This document shows, one piece after another, positions 1 through 12,000 of a stretch of DNA of 64,000 nucleotides. Origin of the DNA: an uncultured Opitutales bacterium (GTDB lineage Bacteria > Verrucomicrobiota > Verrucomicrobiia > Opitutales > Seribacteraceae); contig CAJQSI010000063.1 of NCBI GenBank assembly GCA_905612515.1, positions 1-64,000 on the forward strand, given 5' to 3'. The first letter of the stretch is position 1. Each line of letters opens with the position of its first letter. Made by a program: the position numbers and the translations under genes. Below the pieces are notes generated by a model. The model worked only from the letters and a program-made list of their open reading frames with translations, was not told where the DNA came from and did no database searches.

Positions 1-572
1 ACGAGGAAATCGATTCCGGCCTCGGCCACATTCAGTGGGATGCCGCCAAAACTACTCATCGCATCGACGATGAATGTCCGCCCCAATTCTTTGACCACGG
101 ATCCGATTTCGTTCAGCGGATTAAGAATACCGGACGAAGTTTCGCAATGCACCAGGGCCACGTGGGTGATCTCGTTGTCATCGGCAAGGCGTCTGCGCAA
201 TTCCTGTGGATCCGGTTGCGTATTCTCCGTTACTTCAATCACGGCCGTTTCGATCCCATGCCGGTCCGCAATGTCGCGGATGCGTTTACCGTAAGCGCCG
301 TTGATGATGATCAGAAGCTTGCCATCGACTGGAATTGCCGAGGAAATCACGGATTCGATGCCGAACGTTCCCGCTCCCTGCATCAGTATCGCCTCGTAGC
401 CGTCCGCCTGACTGACGCCGGCAAGTGTTAGCAGGAGTCGCCGAATTTCGCCCACGACGGCAACGAACTCGGCGTCCCGCGATCCCAAGTCGCGCAACAT
501 CACCTCCTTGACGGCATTGCTGGTCGTGAGAGGCCCGGGAGTGAAGAGGAGTTTGTCTGTTTGCAGTGTCAT
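1..572 (-). CDS. phnW: 2-aminoethylphosphonate-pyruvate transaminase, N-terminal part (runs off window)
   Basis: PLP-dependent class V aminotransferase that moves the amino group of 2-aminoethylphosphonate to pyruvate, giving phosphonoacetaldehyde and alanine. I translated it by hand from the ATG at 570-572; the frame stays open to base 1, giving about 190 residues, half of the usual 360-370. Family signatures are the start TDKLLFTPGPLTTSNAVKE, the GAYGKRIRDIA stretch, HCETSSGILNP, and IVDAMSSFGGIP, the segment that carries the PLP-contacting Asp and precedes the (missing) Schiff-base lysine. It matches the order seen in PhnW rather than in serine-glyoxylate transaminases. The rest of the phosphonate pathway would lie to the left. 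Confidence 0.88.
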   Translation of the reverse strand, partial: MTLQTDKLLFTPGPLTTSNAVKEVMLRDLGSRDAEFVAVVGEIRRLLLTLAGVSQADGYEAILMQGAGTFGIESVISSAIPVDGKLLIIINGAYGKRIRDIADRHGIETAVIEVTENTQPDPQELRRRLADDNEITHVALVHCETSSGILNPLNEIGSVVKELGRTFIVDAMSSFGGIPLNVAEAGIDFL

Positions 573-897
573 AGGATTAGGTCGAAGGGATCTCGATCAC
601 CGACGGGTCAGCTACCGGGAGAAAATGCATTCTCAGCCCCGACAGCGCTGATCCACCGTCAAGATGCTCGCTCACGAGAGAAAATTATGGGAGGGACGGG
701 ATAAAGTGACACCTGTGGATTTGTTAACTTGTCTTGTAATTAGGCGAATGAGCAAGGCTTTTCGAGTAATCGGAGAAATCTGCGGGTTCGATTAAAGGTA
801 CGTCTCACTGCTTCACGTTCTCGGAGTTGGCTCCAGTACGAATTGAGTCCGTGGTTGATCCGATCGATTTTCGCGTGGGCGAGGTAGCGGGGAGGCC
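573..897. other. Gene-free stretch between phnW and the integrase remnant
   Basis: I see no convincing gene, RNA or terminator in these 325 bases. The stretch probably holds the phnW leader and promoter on the minus strand, and perhaps decayed sequence of the old island whose integrase lies next to it. Confidence 0.4.
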
Positions 898-2611
<1,714 letters not shown>

Positions 2612-2636
2612 AACAAACTCTCAAAGAACACCTCTA

Positions 2637-2665
2637 TATTTAGCCTACATTAGTAATTAGGTCAA
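2637..2665 (-). promoter_or_regulatory. Sigma-70-type promoter of ssrA
   Basis: On the minus strand, TTGACC (2660-2665) and TAAATA (2637-2642) are separated by exactly 17 bases. The predicted start is about 19 nt before the mature tmRNA 5' end, consistent with a short leader removed by RNase P. Confidence 0.6.
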
Positions 2666-2731
2666 GAATTCGAGCTAAAATTGACTAGTGGATTGATTTC
2701 TTTTGTCGGGGAGAATAGACTGGGTTTCCCG

Positions 2732-2759
2732 TTGCCTCCTTGTGTTATTTCCCTATAAT
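2732..2759 (+). promoter_or_regulatory. Sigma-70-type promoter of ppk1
   Basis: TTGCCT (2732-2737), 16-base spacer, and a perfect TATAAT (2754-2759). The predicted start is only about 10 nt before the GTG start codon at 2777, so the mRNA would have almost no leader and no Shine-Dalgarno sequence. Confidence 0.55.
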
Positions 2760-2776
2760 GTTTTCTTTCATTTCAA

Positions 2777-4852
2777 GTGACTGATTTAAAAGAAACGAGG
2801 ACCTCCGAACTTCCCTACTTCAACCGTGAGTTGAGTTGGCTTGCGTTTAACCGACGGGTATTGGAGCAAGCTTTTTCGGATAAATATCCTTTGCTGGAGA
2901 GAATTCGCTTTCTTTCCTTCGTTAGTTCCAATTTGGACGAGTTTTTCGAAATTCGAGTGGCGGGATTGCTGCAGCGCATCGACTCGGGGTCGATGAAGCC
3001 GAGTTTCGACGGTATTCCTCCGCCTGAGCTTTTGGACAAGATACGACTCGCGGCTTCTTCAATCGTAGAAGACCAGCACAAATGCTGGCGCGAGGTGCTG
3101 CAACCTAAGTTGAAGAAGGAGAAAATAGTTTTCAAGACGGTGGAAAGCTTGACGCCAAAGGAATCCGTTTGGCTTAAGAACTACTTTCGCCGCGAGGTCT
3201 ATCCCGTGCTGACGCCTCTGGCGATTGATCCCTCGCATCCATTCCCTCTCATTCACAATAAATCGCTGAACTTGATAGTTGCTTTGCGCAATCCACGAAA
3301 AAAGAGCAGCGGGCAGCTTATGGCGATTGTGCCTGTCCCGCGTATTCTTCCGCGATTGGTCAAGGTTGAGGGTGGGGCCAAAGGTTCCGACACTTTTCTT
3401 TTTCTTAGCGACGTGGTTCGTCATTACGTGGGGTCGCTTTTTCCCGGTCACAAGGTAACGGGAGCATGGGCCTTTCGAATAACCCGAAACAGCGATTTAT
3501 ACGTGGACGAGGAGGAGGTGGAGAATTTACTTCGCTCGATTGAGGATGAATTGCACAACCTCCGGAAAGGAGCTGCCGTTCGGTTGGAGATACGGCAGGA
3601 CGTCGATGAGGAAATCCTTCAGTACCTTCTCAAATCGATCAAGTTATCGCAAAAAGAGGTTTATCTGATCGATGGTCCCATAAATCTTTATCGTTTGATG
3701 AGCTTGCCCGATGCAGTCGATCGTCCGGACCTCAAGTTCGAGCCTTTTGTTCCCCGGGTTCCGAATGTCTTTACGAGTCGTGAAACTATGTTTGAATCGA
3801 TCCGAGAGTCCGATTTCCTCTTGCATCACCCGTTCGATTCTTTTGCTCCGGTCGTTGATTTTTTGAGGCAAGCCGCGGATGATCCTCAAGTTTTTGCAAT
3901 TAAGCTCACGCTTTATCGCACCAGTGGCGATTCTCCGATCGTCAATGCCCTTATGGCTGCCGCTTTAAACGGAAAGCAGGTAACGGCTTTGGTGGAACTT
4001 AAGGCTCGGTTCGACGAGGAGGCCAATATCAATTGGGCACGTAGGATGGAAGAGGTCGGGGTGCATGTTGTGTACGGCCTTGCTGGTTTGAAAACTCATT
4101 GTAAGTGCTGCTTGGTTGTACGAAGGGAAAAACGCGGACTTCGTCGTTATGCTCATTTGGGTACGGGGAATTATAATCCTGTTACCGCCCGATTATACAC
4201 GGATTATAGTTTCTTCACTTCAAATACGGGCCTTACTTCGGATGTGGCGAAGCTTTTCAATACTCTCACGGGGTACAGCAGAACCCCCAAGTTCAGTAAG
4301 CTGTTGGTTGCTCCCTTTGATCTTCATACCCGGATTATGGGGCTAATTCATGCGGAAACCAAAAAATCGAAAGCAGGCATACCTAGTCGAATTATCGTCA
4401 AGGCGAACAGCTTGATCGACCCCAAAACCATAAACGCTCTCTACGAGGCTTCTCAGGCAGGGGTTCGCGTGGACTTGATTATTCGTGGCATATGCGGTCT
4501 GGTTCCGGGAGTCAAGGGGCTCAGTGAAAACATACGTGTCCGTAGCTTGCTTGGTCGCTATCTTGAGCACAGTCGAGTGTATTACTTCGAGAATGGAAAA
4601 GACAGTCCCCTGGTCTTTCTGGGAAGCGCAGACTGGATGCCGAGGAACTTCTTCAATAGGGTGGAAGCTATTTTTCCCATTGAGAATCTTTCGTTGGCTC
4701 AAAGAGTGATCGAGGCATTGCATGGTTACCTTGGCGACAATGAATATGCTAATTTGTTGAAGTCCAATGGTACATTCTCGCTGGCCTCTCGTCGAACGGG
4801 CCAAAAGCCATTCTCGATACAAACTGCTTTGAGCAGGGCTAACTCTGATTAA
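2777..4852 (+). CDS. ppk1: Polyphosphate kinase 1
   Basis: Reversibly transfers the gamma phosphate of ATP onto long-chain inorganic polyphosphate. The 691-residue length is that of full PPK1. The N-terminal domain begins YFNRELSWLAFNRRVLEQA, a PPK1 hallmark, and the SSNLDEFFEIRVAGL segment follows. In the catalytic half, LKARFDEEANINWA and GLKTHCKCCLVVRRE contain the region with the phosphohistidine, followed by YAHLGTGNYNP. The GTG start is chosen because it directly precedes the conserved N-terminus and lies just after a strong promoter. It stands alone: ssrA is divergent upstream and the next genes are on the opposite strand. Confidence 0.95.
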   Translation: MTDLKETRTSELPYFNRELSWLAFNRRVLEQAFSDKYPLLERIRFLSFVSSNLDEFFEIRVAGLLQRIDSGSMKPSFDGIPPPELLDKIRLAASSIVEDQHKCWREVLQPKLKKEKIVFKTVESLTPKESVWLKNYFRREVYPVLTPLAIDPSHPFPLIHNKSLNLIVALRNPRKKSSGQLMAIVPVPRILPRLVKVEGGAKGSDTFLFLSDVVRHYVGSLFPGHKVTGAWAFRITRNSDLYVDEEEVENLLRSIEDELHNLRKGAAVRLEIRQDVDEEILQYLLKSIKLSQKEVYLIDGPINLYRLMSLPDAVDRPDLKFEPFVPRVPNVFTSRETMFESIRESDFLLHHPFDSFAPVVDFLRQAADDPQVFAIKLTLYRTSGDSPIVNALMAAALNGKQVTALVELKARFDEEANINWARRMEEVGVHVVYGLAGLKTHCKCCLVVRREKRGLRRYAHLGTGNYNPVTARLYTDYSFFTSNTGLTSDVAKLFNTLTGYSRTPKFSKLLVAPFDLHTRIMGLIHAETKKSKAGIPSRIIVKANSLIDPKTINALYEASQAGVRVDLIIRGICGLVPGVKGLSENIRVRSLLGRYLEHSRVYYFENGKDSPLVFLGSADWMPRNFFNRVEAIFPIENLSLAQRVIEALHGYLGDNEYANLLKSNGTFSLASRRTGQKPFSIQTALSRANSD

Positions 4853-4868
4853 GACCGACTAAAGCAGA

Positions 4869-5021
4869 TCAGTTTTTTTCTGAGCCACGAGAGAACCCGA
4901 GGATGAGGGCAAAAGACACGAGAAATATTCCTAATCCCACAACCGGATCTCTAACAAAACAAAGTAACAGTCCCAGAACGAGAACTGCAGGTGCAAGAGG
5001 ACGACGCCAGTCGAACTTCAT
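4869..5021 (-). CDS. Small two-helix membrane protein
   Basis: A 50-residue protein beginning MKFDWRRPLAP, with two hydrophobic stretches (LAPAVLVLGLLLCFV and VGLGIFLVSFALILGF) joined by a short RDPV turn and ending in polar residues. The frame extends further upstream, but the ATG at 5019-5021 is preferred because it lies 10 bases after the stop of the TonB-like gene, suggesting one operon. No family is recognised. It may help place or stabilise the TonB-like transducer, but that rests on position only. Confidence 0.55.
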   Translation of the reverse strand: MKFDWRRPLAPAVLVLGLLLCFVRDPVVGLGIFLVSFALILGFSRGSEKN

Positions 5022-5031
5022 GAACAAGGAA

Positions 5032-5868
5032 TTAGTTGACCCGGAAGGGAAGGGCAAGAGGCGAATCGATGCTTCCGCCGGGAGGTCGACCCACATTGCC
5101 CACGGAACGGCATACCTGAAGCACTAATTTGTCTAACGCGGGGTTTCCTGAGCGGCTAACGATTACAGGGGAGTAGATTACGCCTGCGGAAGAAATACGA
5201 AACTGAACTTTAGCTTCTCCGCCAATGGTCAATCCGGCCTGTGCCTGTAATCTTTGCCAGACAGCTTCTAGTTTGGCTTGGACGGAAGAAAGGTACCTAT
5301 TCAATTCATTCGGGTTTACTGCGGTGGAAGCGGTTTGAGAATTGGGGAACGGAATGGGGGGGAGGCGGAAGGCATTTCGATCAATAATTACCTTCGGTCG
5401 CGGTTTAGGTCGTTTTGGTGCAGGTTGGGGCTTCGCGGTGGGTATCTTGTGGTTTCTTTTAAAATCAGCCAACGAAATTGCCTTTGGCTTTTCGGGTTTC
5501 GGCTTCGGTTTTGTGATCGGCTTCGGTTTCGGTGGAGGGGGAGTGACCTTGATCGGTGGTTTGGGCTTAGGCTTAGGCTTTACGACTGGTTTAGGTTTCG
5601 GTTGCTCGACAGTTGGCTTTGGTTTCGGTTTAACTACGGGTGGTTTCGGTTTAACTACGGGTGGTTTCGATTTTACAATCGGTGCGGGTTTGGGAGAACT
5701 CTGTGCAAGAGTTGCGGAAGGGGGAGGGGTGGAAACCAACTGAAATACATGCCTTACCTCGGGTTCCTCGGTGCAGTTCGTCAACAATCCGACTACAGCA
5801 AAGCCGAGCAAACCCACTATGTGAAAGGCTGCTGAAAAGCAAAAGGCCCGTTTTTCTCCCCGCGACAT
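5032..5868 (-). CDS. TonB-like energy transducer
   Basis: A 278-residue protein with an N-terminal membrane anchor (about residues 9-30), a long Pro-Lys linker (about 50-150, many KPKP units) able to span the periplasm, and a C-terminal TonB-like domain. The last domain, with [31 protein letters not shown], a [12 protein letters not shown] helix and a final LPFRVN strand, fits the TonB/TolA C-terminal fold. TonB couples the ExbBD proton channel to outer-membrane receptors; TolA-like function is also possible. No exbB/exbD pair or receptor is adjacent, although a MotA/TolQ-like gene lies at 41743-42222. Confidence 0.8.
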   Translation of the reverse strand: MSRGEKRAFCFSAAFHIVGLLGFAVVGLLTNCTEEPEVRHVFQLVSTPPPSATLAQSSPKPAPIVKSKPPVVKPKPPVVKPKPKPTVEQPKPKPVVKPKPKPKPPIKVTPPPPKPKPITKPKPKPEKPKAISLADFKRNHKIPTAKPQPAPKRPKPRPKVIIDRNAFRLPPIPFPNSQTASTAVNPNELNRYLSSVQAKLEAVWQRLQAQAGLTIGGEAKVQFRISSAGVIYSPVIVSRSGNPALDKLVLQVCRSVGNVGRPPGGSIDSPLALPFRVN

Positions 5869-6016
5869 AATTTTATTCTAAACCACAAAAATTAGCCTTC
5901 TACAACGAAAGCAATCCATCCGATTAATTTAGACAGTAAAGAGGGACATTTGTTCAAAGGTTTCCCTAACGAGAAATCCCACATGTTTAAAACGCAAATG
6001 ATCTTCCGGGAATGGA

Positions 6017-9000
6017 CTAAGGTGAACTCTGTATGAATTGCCCGTAAATTATAAGGTCGCCAGTTGCTTTTGTGGAAAGTGGCGAATCGGTTCCGGAAGC
6101 GTCACCGAACCATTGTTTAAATATATAGCCTTCTGCAGGAGTAGACTGCAATACGGCAGTCGCACCTTCTTCGTAGATACCACCTCCGCTGATTGTTCCT
6201 CCATCGATGGGGAAGGAAACGACCATGATCTCGTAGGTGGTGGCTATGGATTCCCAACTAGATGTTAGGTAGTTGTAATAAGCGAAACTGCCATCTGACA
6301 GTCTTGAGAAATAGTTCCACTCAAAAGTGTTTTGCGACCAAGCGTGCGGGTAGACGTCTTTGTTTGTCCAGAGCCAACCAAGACGTTGCGTCCAGAACCA
6401 CATGGATGAGTCGTTCTCCGGTTGGGTGAAGATCCAGCCGTAGTCATTGTGATAAGCCCAATTAGGGCTAGCTTGATGAAAGTAGCCGAACCATGAGCTT
6501 TCTTTCCATCCAGCCTCAACTGTTATCGCATCGAGGGCGAAGGAAAGGGTACCTGCGTCGGGATGACGCTCAAAGGTTACGACTAGATTGACGTTGCCTG
6601 TGACTGAAATGTTCTGGGTCAGCGAAGTGGATGCATTCTGGATGGCTCCCGACCAGTGAGAAAACTCGTACCCTTTGATGGGGTTGGCGACAAGCGTTAC
6701 ATTTTCGTCTAATTCGTAGAAACCGGTTCCAGAAATCGTGCCTGCGCCCAAAGGAACCGAAGTAACTTGAACTTCATACTTTATCTTTTCGAACGTTGCC
6801 GTGAGGATGGTGTTTTCGGATAGGGATACGGTCGTGACACTTGCGTTTGCATCCGTCGGAGTTCCCCCTCCTGTCCATCGGGCGAACTGATATCCGGTTG
6901 CGGGGATAGCTGTTATTGCGTTGCTTGCGCCGTATTCAAACTGTCCTCCGCCGGCGACTTCTCCACCTTCCGGAGGTTCGCTGGTTAGATTCAAGGTGTA
7001 CTGGGCTTTCACGAAGTTGGCGGTGACGTTGGTGTCGTCGATAAGGTGTATGTGAGTAGTAGCTAAGGATGGGGATAAGACGTTGGGACCTGTCCAACCG
7101 TTGAACACGTAACCGATGTTTGGTTCTGCGGTTACGTTCGCATCAGTCCCGTAAGCAAAGGTTCCGTTTCCATATACCGTTCCTCCCTCTCCCGCCAAAA
7201 CAGTGAGAAGATGGTTTTTAAGAGTAAACTTGGCCCTTAAGGATAAATCCGCATTCATCGTTATGGCGGGAGAGGCGGGAGTTGGAAGGGATGTCAAGTC
7301 GATCACGTTCAGTATCCCACCCATCCCAAAGTGAGTTCCACAACGATAACGGAGTGCGTTCGGCGTAGATGAATCGGGGGTGAAGGCTAGGAAACCGGAG
7401 GAAGATCGAGATCCCGAGACGTCATTTAGGAATTCGCCTGCGTAACCTGAAGCGTTGTCATCTCCGGTAGTTAGAAAGAAGGGGTGATCCGCGGTGGTAT
7501 TTCCATCGAGGCTGAACCGATAGGTGATTCCCCTAACCAAGGTCAGGTCCGGGCTTTCTCGATTGTCGACGTAGTATGCGCTCTGTCCTGCGGACAATTG
7601 GCGAGGAGATACTGTGACTTCATACTCAACGGTGCCGTTAAGTTCCCACGCTGACAATTGGTGACCGACTTCGGGAATTGCGGAGATTGAAACCGATGAA
7701 CCTCTTTCGTAAGTGCCGCTGCCGAACGGCGAGTGGTTGCCGTCGGTGAAGAGAACGAGTTTGTGCGGATTGGCGGCGAAGAATGCAGTTGCATTTACTT
7801 CCGCTACGTCGTTGCCCAAAAAAAGTTCGGTGGAGACGGAATTTGGATCGTTGGCGGTGGCGCCTGTTACTTGCCAGCCGAAGAAGTAAGCTCCGTTGTC
7901 AGGCAATGCTTGGACATTTGTCGTTTGGCCAAAGACGGTGGCTTGAGAACCTGTGGCGGTTCCCGGACCGGAGGCAAATACGTTGACTTGTATTGGTCTT
8001 GGCGAGAATACGGCGGACAGGACGAGGTCTCCTGTTGCTGAGATGGTTTGGGTGGAAGAGTTGGGAGATGCGAATGCAGTTCCGGTCCATTGTTCGAATT
8101 GGTAACCCGAGGCCGGGGTGGCAGTTAGCGTAAATGAATCGCCATGCAAGTGCGTACCGCTCCCAGTAGTCGAACCTGTGCCGATCGGAGAGACGGTGAC
8201 TGTTACACTATAGGGGAGTTTTTCGAATACGGCCGAAAGCGTGGCGGGACTTGTGAGCATTTGGGTAGTTGAGCTTGCATTCTCGTCGGTTGGGGAACCT
8301 CCCGACCAGTTGCTGAATCGATATCCTGTTGAAGGAATAGCTGAGATTGATGCGGCAGTTCCGTGAGGATAGGTTCCTGCGCCTCCGGTACTTCCACCTT
8401 CCTGTGGTGTCGATGAAAGCGACAGCGCATACTGGGCAACTTCGAAATTGGCTGTAATTACCCTGTCGTCGTTCACGGTTACGGTTGTAGTTTCTGACGT
8501 AGGCGAGGCAATCCCGGTTCCTGCCCAACCTGCAAAGGCATAACCTGAATCAGGCGAAGCGGTTACGTTCGCTTCTGTTCCGTAGTGGAATGTTCCGCCA
8601 CCTGTTGTACTACCGCCTGAACCGGAATTGACGGTCAGAACATGCTGATTCAAGGAAAAGTTAGCTCTGAGGGCAAAGCTTGCGTTGAGGTCGACTGTCG
8701 TGGTTCCGATGTCGAGGCTATCGATCAGAGAAGTAGCATCCATGACATGGATGACGTTCCCCATGCCGGCATGGTTTCCGCAATGAAAATAAAGGGTGGA
8801 GGGAGCGCCGATGTCGACCGTGATGCTAATAGTTCCGCTCGTTGCTCGTGAGTTTGTCACTCCGTCAAGGTATTCGCCAACATAGCCGTTGCCACCTCCT
8901 GATGAGTCGGTGCTAAAGTAAAAGGGATGATTTGCGGTTGAGCTGCCATCGAGGATGAATTGGTAGGTGTTGCCCCTGGCGAGTGTGAGGGCTGGGCTTT

Positions 9001-12000
9001 CCTGACCGTTGATCAAAAAGGCATTGACGGAAGAGTCGAACTGCCGAGGGGCGGTAGTGACCGCGAAAACAATGGTCCCGTTGACTTCCCATTCAGAAAA
9101 ACTGTACCCGGTGTCGGGGGTGACCGAGATGGAAACGGTTTCTCCATGTGAATAATTGCCGTCTTCGGAAGTGGAACCGCCGGTAGTTGCTACGAGATCA
9201 AGCTGGTGTCTAAGCGCCGAGAAGTGGGCGGTGGCATTGGCGTCTGAATTCAGGTCGAGGGCAACCGTTGCCGAGTTAAGTGAAAGGGGATTGGTGAGAG
9301 TGCCTCCCGATACACTCCATCCCAGAAATTGATATCCGGTAGCCGGGGTGGCGGAGAGAGTGACGGAAGAATTTTCTTCATAGGTCCCGCCGCCGCTTGT
9401 GGAACCCGAGCCAATGGGTGAGGCAAAGGTTTGCACGATTTTCCAGTTGGCGGGAACTAGCTCGAAATTGGCCGAAACGTTTCGGTCCTGGGTTATGGAT
9501 ACGTTAGTGGATGAAGAGGACGTATCTGAAATCCCGCCTCCGGTCCAACCTGTGAAGAAATAGCCGAGGTCCGGGACGGCTGTGATTGGGGCGGTTGCAC
9601 CGTAACTGAAGTTGCCGTCTCCTGTGGCGGAACCGCCGACGGTGGACGTTAGTTGCAATTGAAAGACTTGAGGAGTGAAAGTGGCGGATACGTTGCGGTC
9701 TTGCGTCATGTGGACCGAGGTGGATGATGCGTTAAGGTCTGCCAACCCTTCTCCCGCCCATCCTGCGAAAACGTAACCAGAAGCGGGCGTCCCGGTAACG
9801 TTGGCGTCCGTCCCGTATGCAAACGTTCCCGTGCCTGTGGCGCCACCGCCTCCGGTAGATACAATTGTTAGAAGATAGGTTTTCGCTTGGAAGTTGGCCG
9901 TGACGTTTCGATCACTTGTCATGTGCACGGTAGCATTGACTTCATTGGAATTGCTTACGCCGGCTCCCGTCCATCCTGTGAAATCGTAACCCAAGTTACT
10001 TGCTGCGCTAATATTGGCGGTTGAGTTGTAGTCATAAGTTCCCGAACCAGTGGTCGATCCTCCTTCTCCAGCCGTTAGAATTAGGGTGAATTGCCTGATC
10101 GCGAACGAAACGGAAACGTTTCGATCCTGCGTCATGTCGATAGTGGTGGTAGACGCATTTACGTCGGAAATGCCGGAACCGAGCCATCCTGCGAATTCGT
10201 AACCGGACTCCGGGGTGGCGCTTATCGCAGCTTGGGCGCCATGGGAAAATGTTCCTGGGCCAATAGTTGTTCCATTAGGTCCCGCGGAAACGATTAAGTT
10301 GTATTGGTTGATGGCGAAGTTTGCCGATACGGAACGAGACTGGGTCACGGAGGTCGTAGTGATTGTGGAGTTGGGGTCAGCTACGCCACTTCCACTCCAA
10401 CCCGTGAAATGATACCCGGGCGAAGGCGTTGCGGTAATGTTGGCGTCGGTTCCGTGTTGGAACGTCCCCGAACCTGTTGCTGTACCCCCCGTTGCAGCAG
10501 TTGCGTTAAGATCATAATTTTTCAGTTGGAAGATTGCGCTGACGTTGCGATCCTGTGTCATTACCACCGTGGTAAGGCTGGAATTTACGTCAGTGATGCC
10601 GGTGCCCGACCAACCTGTGAAGAGATACTCTGCATTTGGAGTCGCCGCAATCGGCACGGAAGAGTTCCAGTCGAAGGTTCCCGATCCCGTAACGGAACCT
10701 CCTGTGACTGCTGATGCTAGGAGTGTGTACCTGTTGATCGAGAAGGATGCGGAGACGTTGCGGTCCAGCGTCATGTCTACCGTGGTGGTGGAAGCGTTTA
10801 CGTCGGCAATGCCTACTCCGCCCCATCCGATGAACGAGTAACCGGTTTGCGGAGTGGCTGTAATTGTCGCTTGGGTTCCATGGTTGTGAGAACCTGGAGA
10901 GGATACGCCGCCACCTGTGGTTACGGCTGAAACGGACAGGGCATAGGAGTTTATGAGGAAGGTGGTGCTTGCATTTCGGTCCTGTGTCATCAGAACCGTA
11001 GTGTTTGCATCGGAAGTGTTGGTTATACCGACCCCGACCCAGCCCGTGAATTGGTATCCGACGCTCGAGGAAGCCGAGATTGGTGCGGAAGAGTTCCAGT
11101 CAAAGGTTCCCGATCCCGTAACGGAACCTCCTATGACAGCTGATGCTAGGAGTGTGTACCGGCTGATAGAGAAGGATGCGGAGGCGTTTCGGTCCTGCGT
11201 CATGTCTACCGTGGTGGTGGAAGCGTTTAGGTCGGTGATGCCTTCGCCGATCCATCCTGTGAAGGTATAGCCCGTTTGAGAAGTAGCGGTAATGGTAGCT
11301 TGGGTGCCGTGGTCGTGATTGCCGGAACTGGATACGCTCCCGCCCGAACCGGAGCTTGTGGTGAGTGAGTATGAATTGATGAGAAACGTAGCGCTTACGT
11401 TTCTGTCCTGTGTCATTAGAACCGTAGTGTTTGCGTCGGAGGGGTTGGTTATGCCGGTTCCGACCCAGCCCGTGAAGGAATAGCCGGTGTTTGGCGTTGC
11501 CGTGATTGGGGCGGAGGAATTCCAGTCAAAGGTTCCTGCCCCGGACACGGTGCCGCCGACTCCTCCGGATGCTATCAGAGTGTGTTGATTGATGGTAAAG
11601 GTTGCCGTGACGTTTCTATCCTGAGTTATGAGTACGGTTGTGTTGGAGGCGTTCAGGTCGGCGATACCATCGCCCGTCCAATCCTTGAAGGAATAGCCCG
11701 TGTCAGGGGTTGCCGATATTGCCGCTACAGTCCCGTAATCAAATACGCCTGCTCCTGACACGCTTCCACCCGTTCCGCCTGTTGCGCTAAGGGTGTAGGG
11801 ATTCAAGGTGAAGTGCGCCGTTACGGATCTATGTTGTGTGGCCGCGAGACTAATGGTTCCGTTCGTTTCGTTGGAATCCCCTGACCAATGGGAGAACGTG
11901 TATCCGGTTGTGGCCGTGGCAGTGAGAGTGGCGGTGGCGCCTTGGTTGTGAACCCCTGCTCCGGCAATCGTGCCGGATCCTACCGGGGAGGCATTGGCGT

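Noticed and set aside
4846-4880. Intrinsic terminator after ppk1
   Set aside because: CTGAT and ATCAG before seven T form only a 5-bp stem with an 18-base loop; too weak to list.
5342-5743. Gly/Phe-rich plus-strand frame
   Set aside because: Antisense shadow of the Pro-Lys linker codons of the TonB-like gene.
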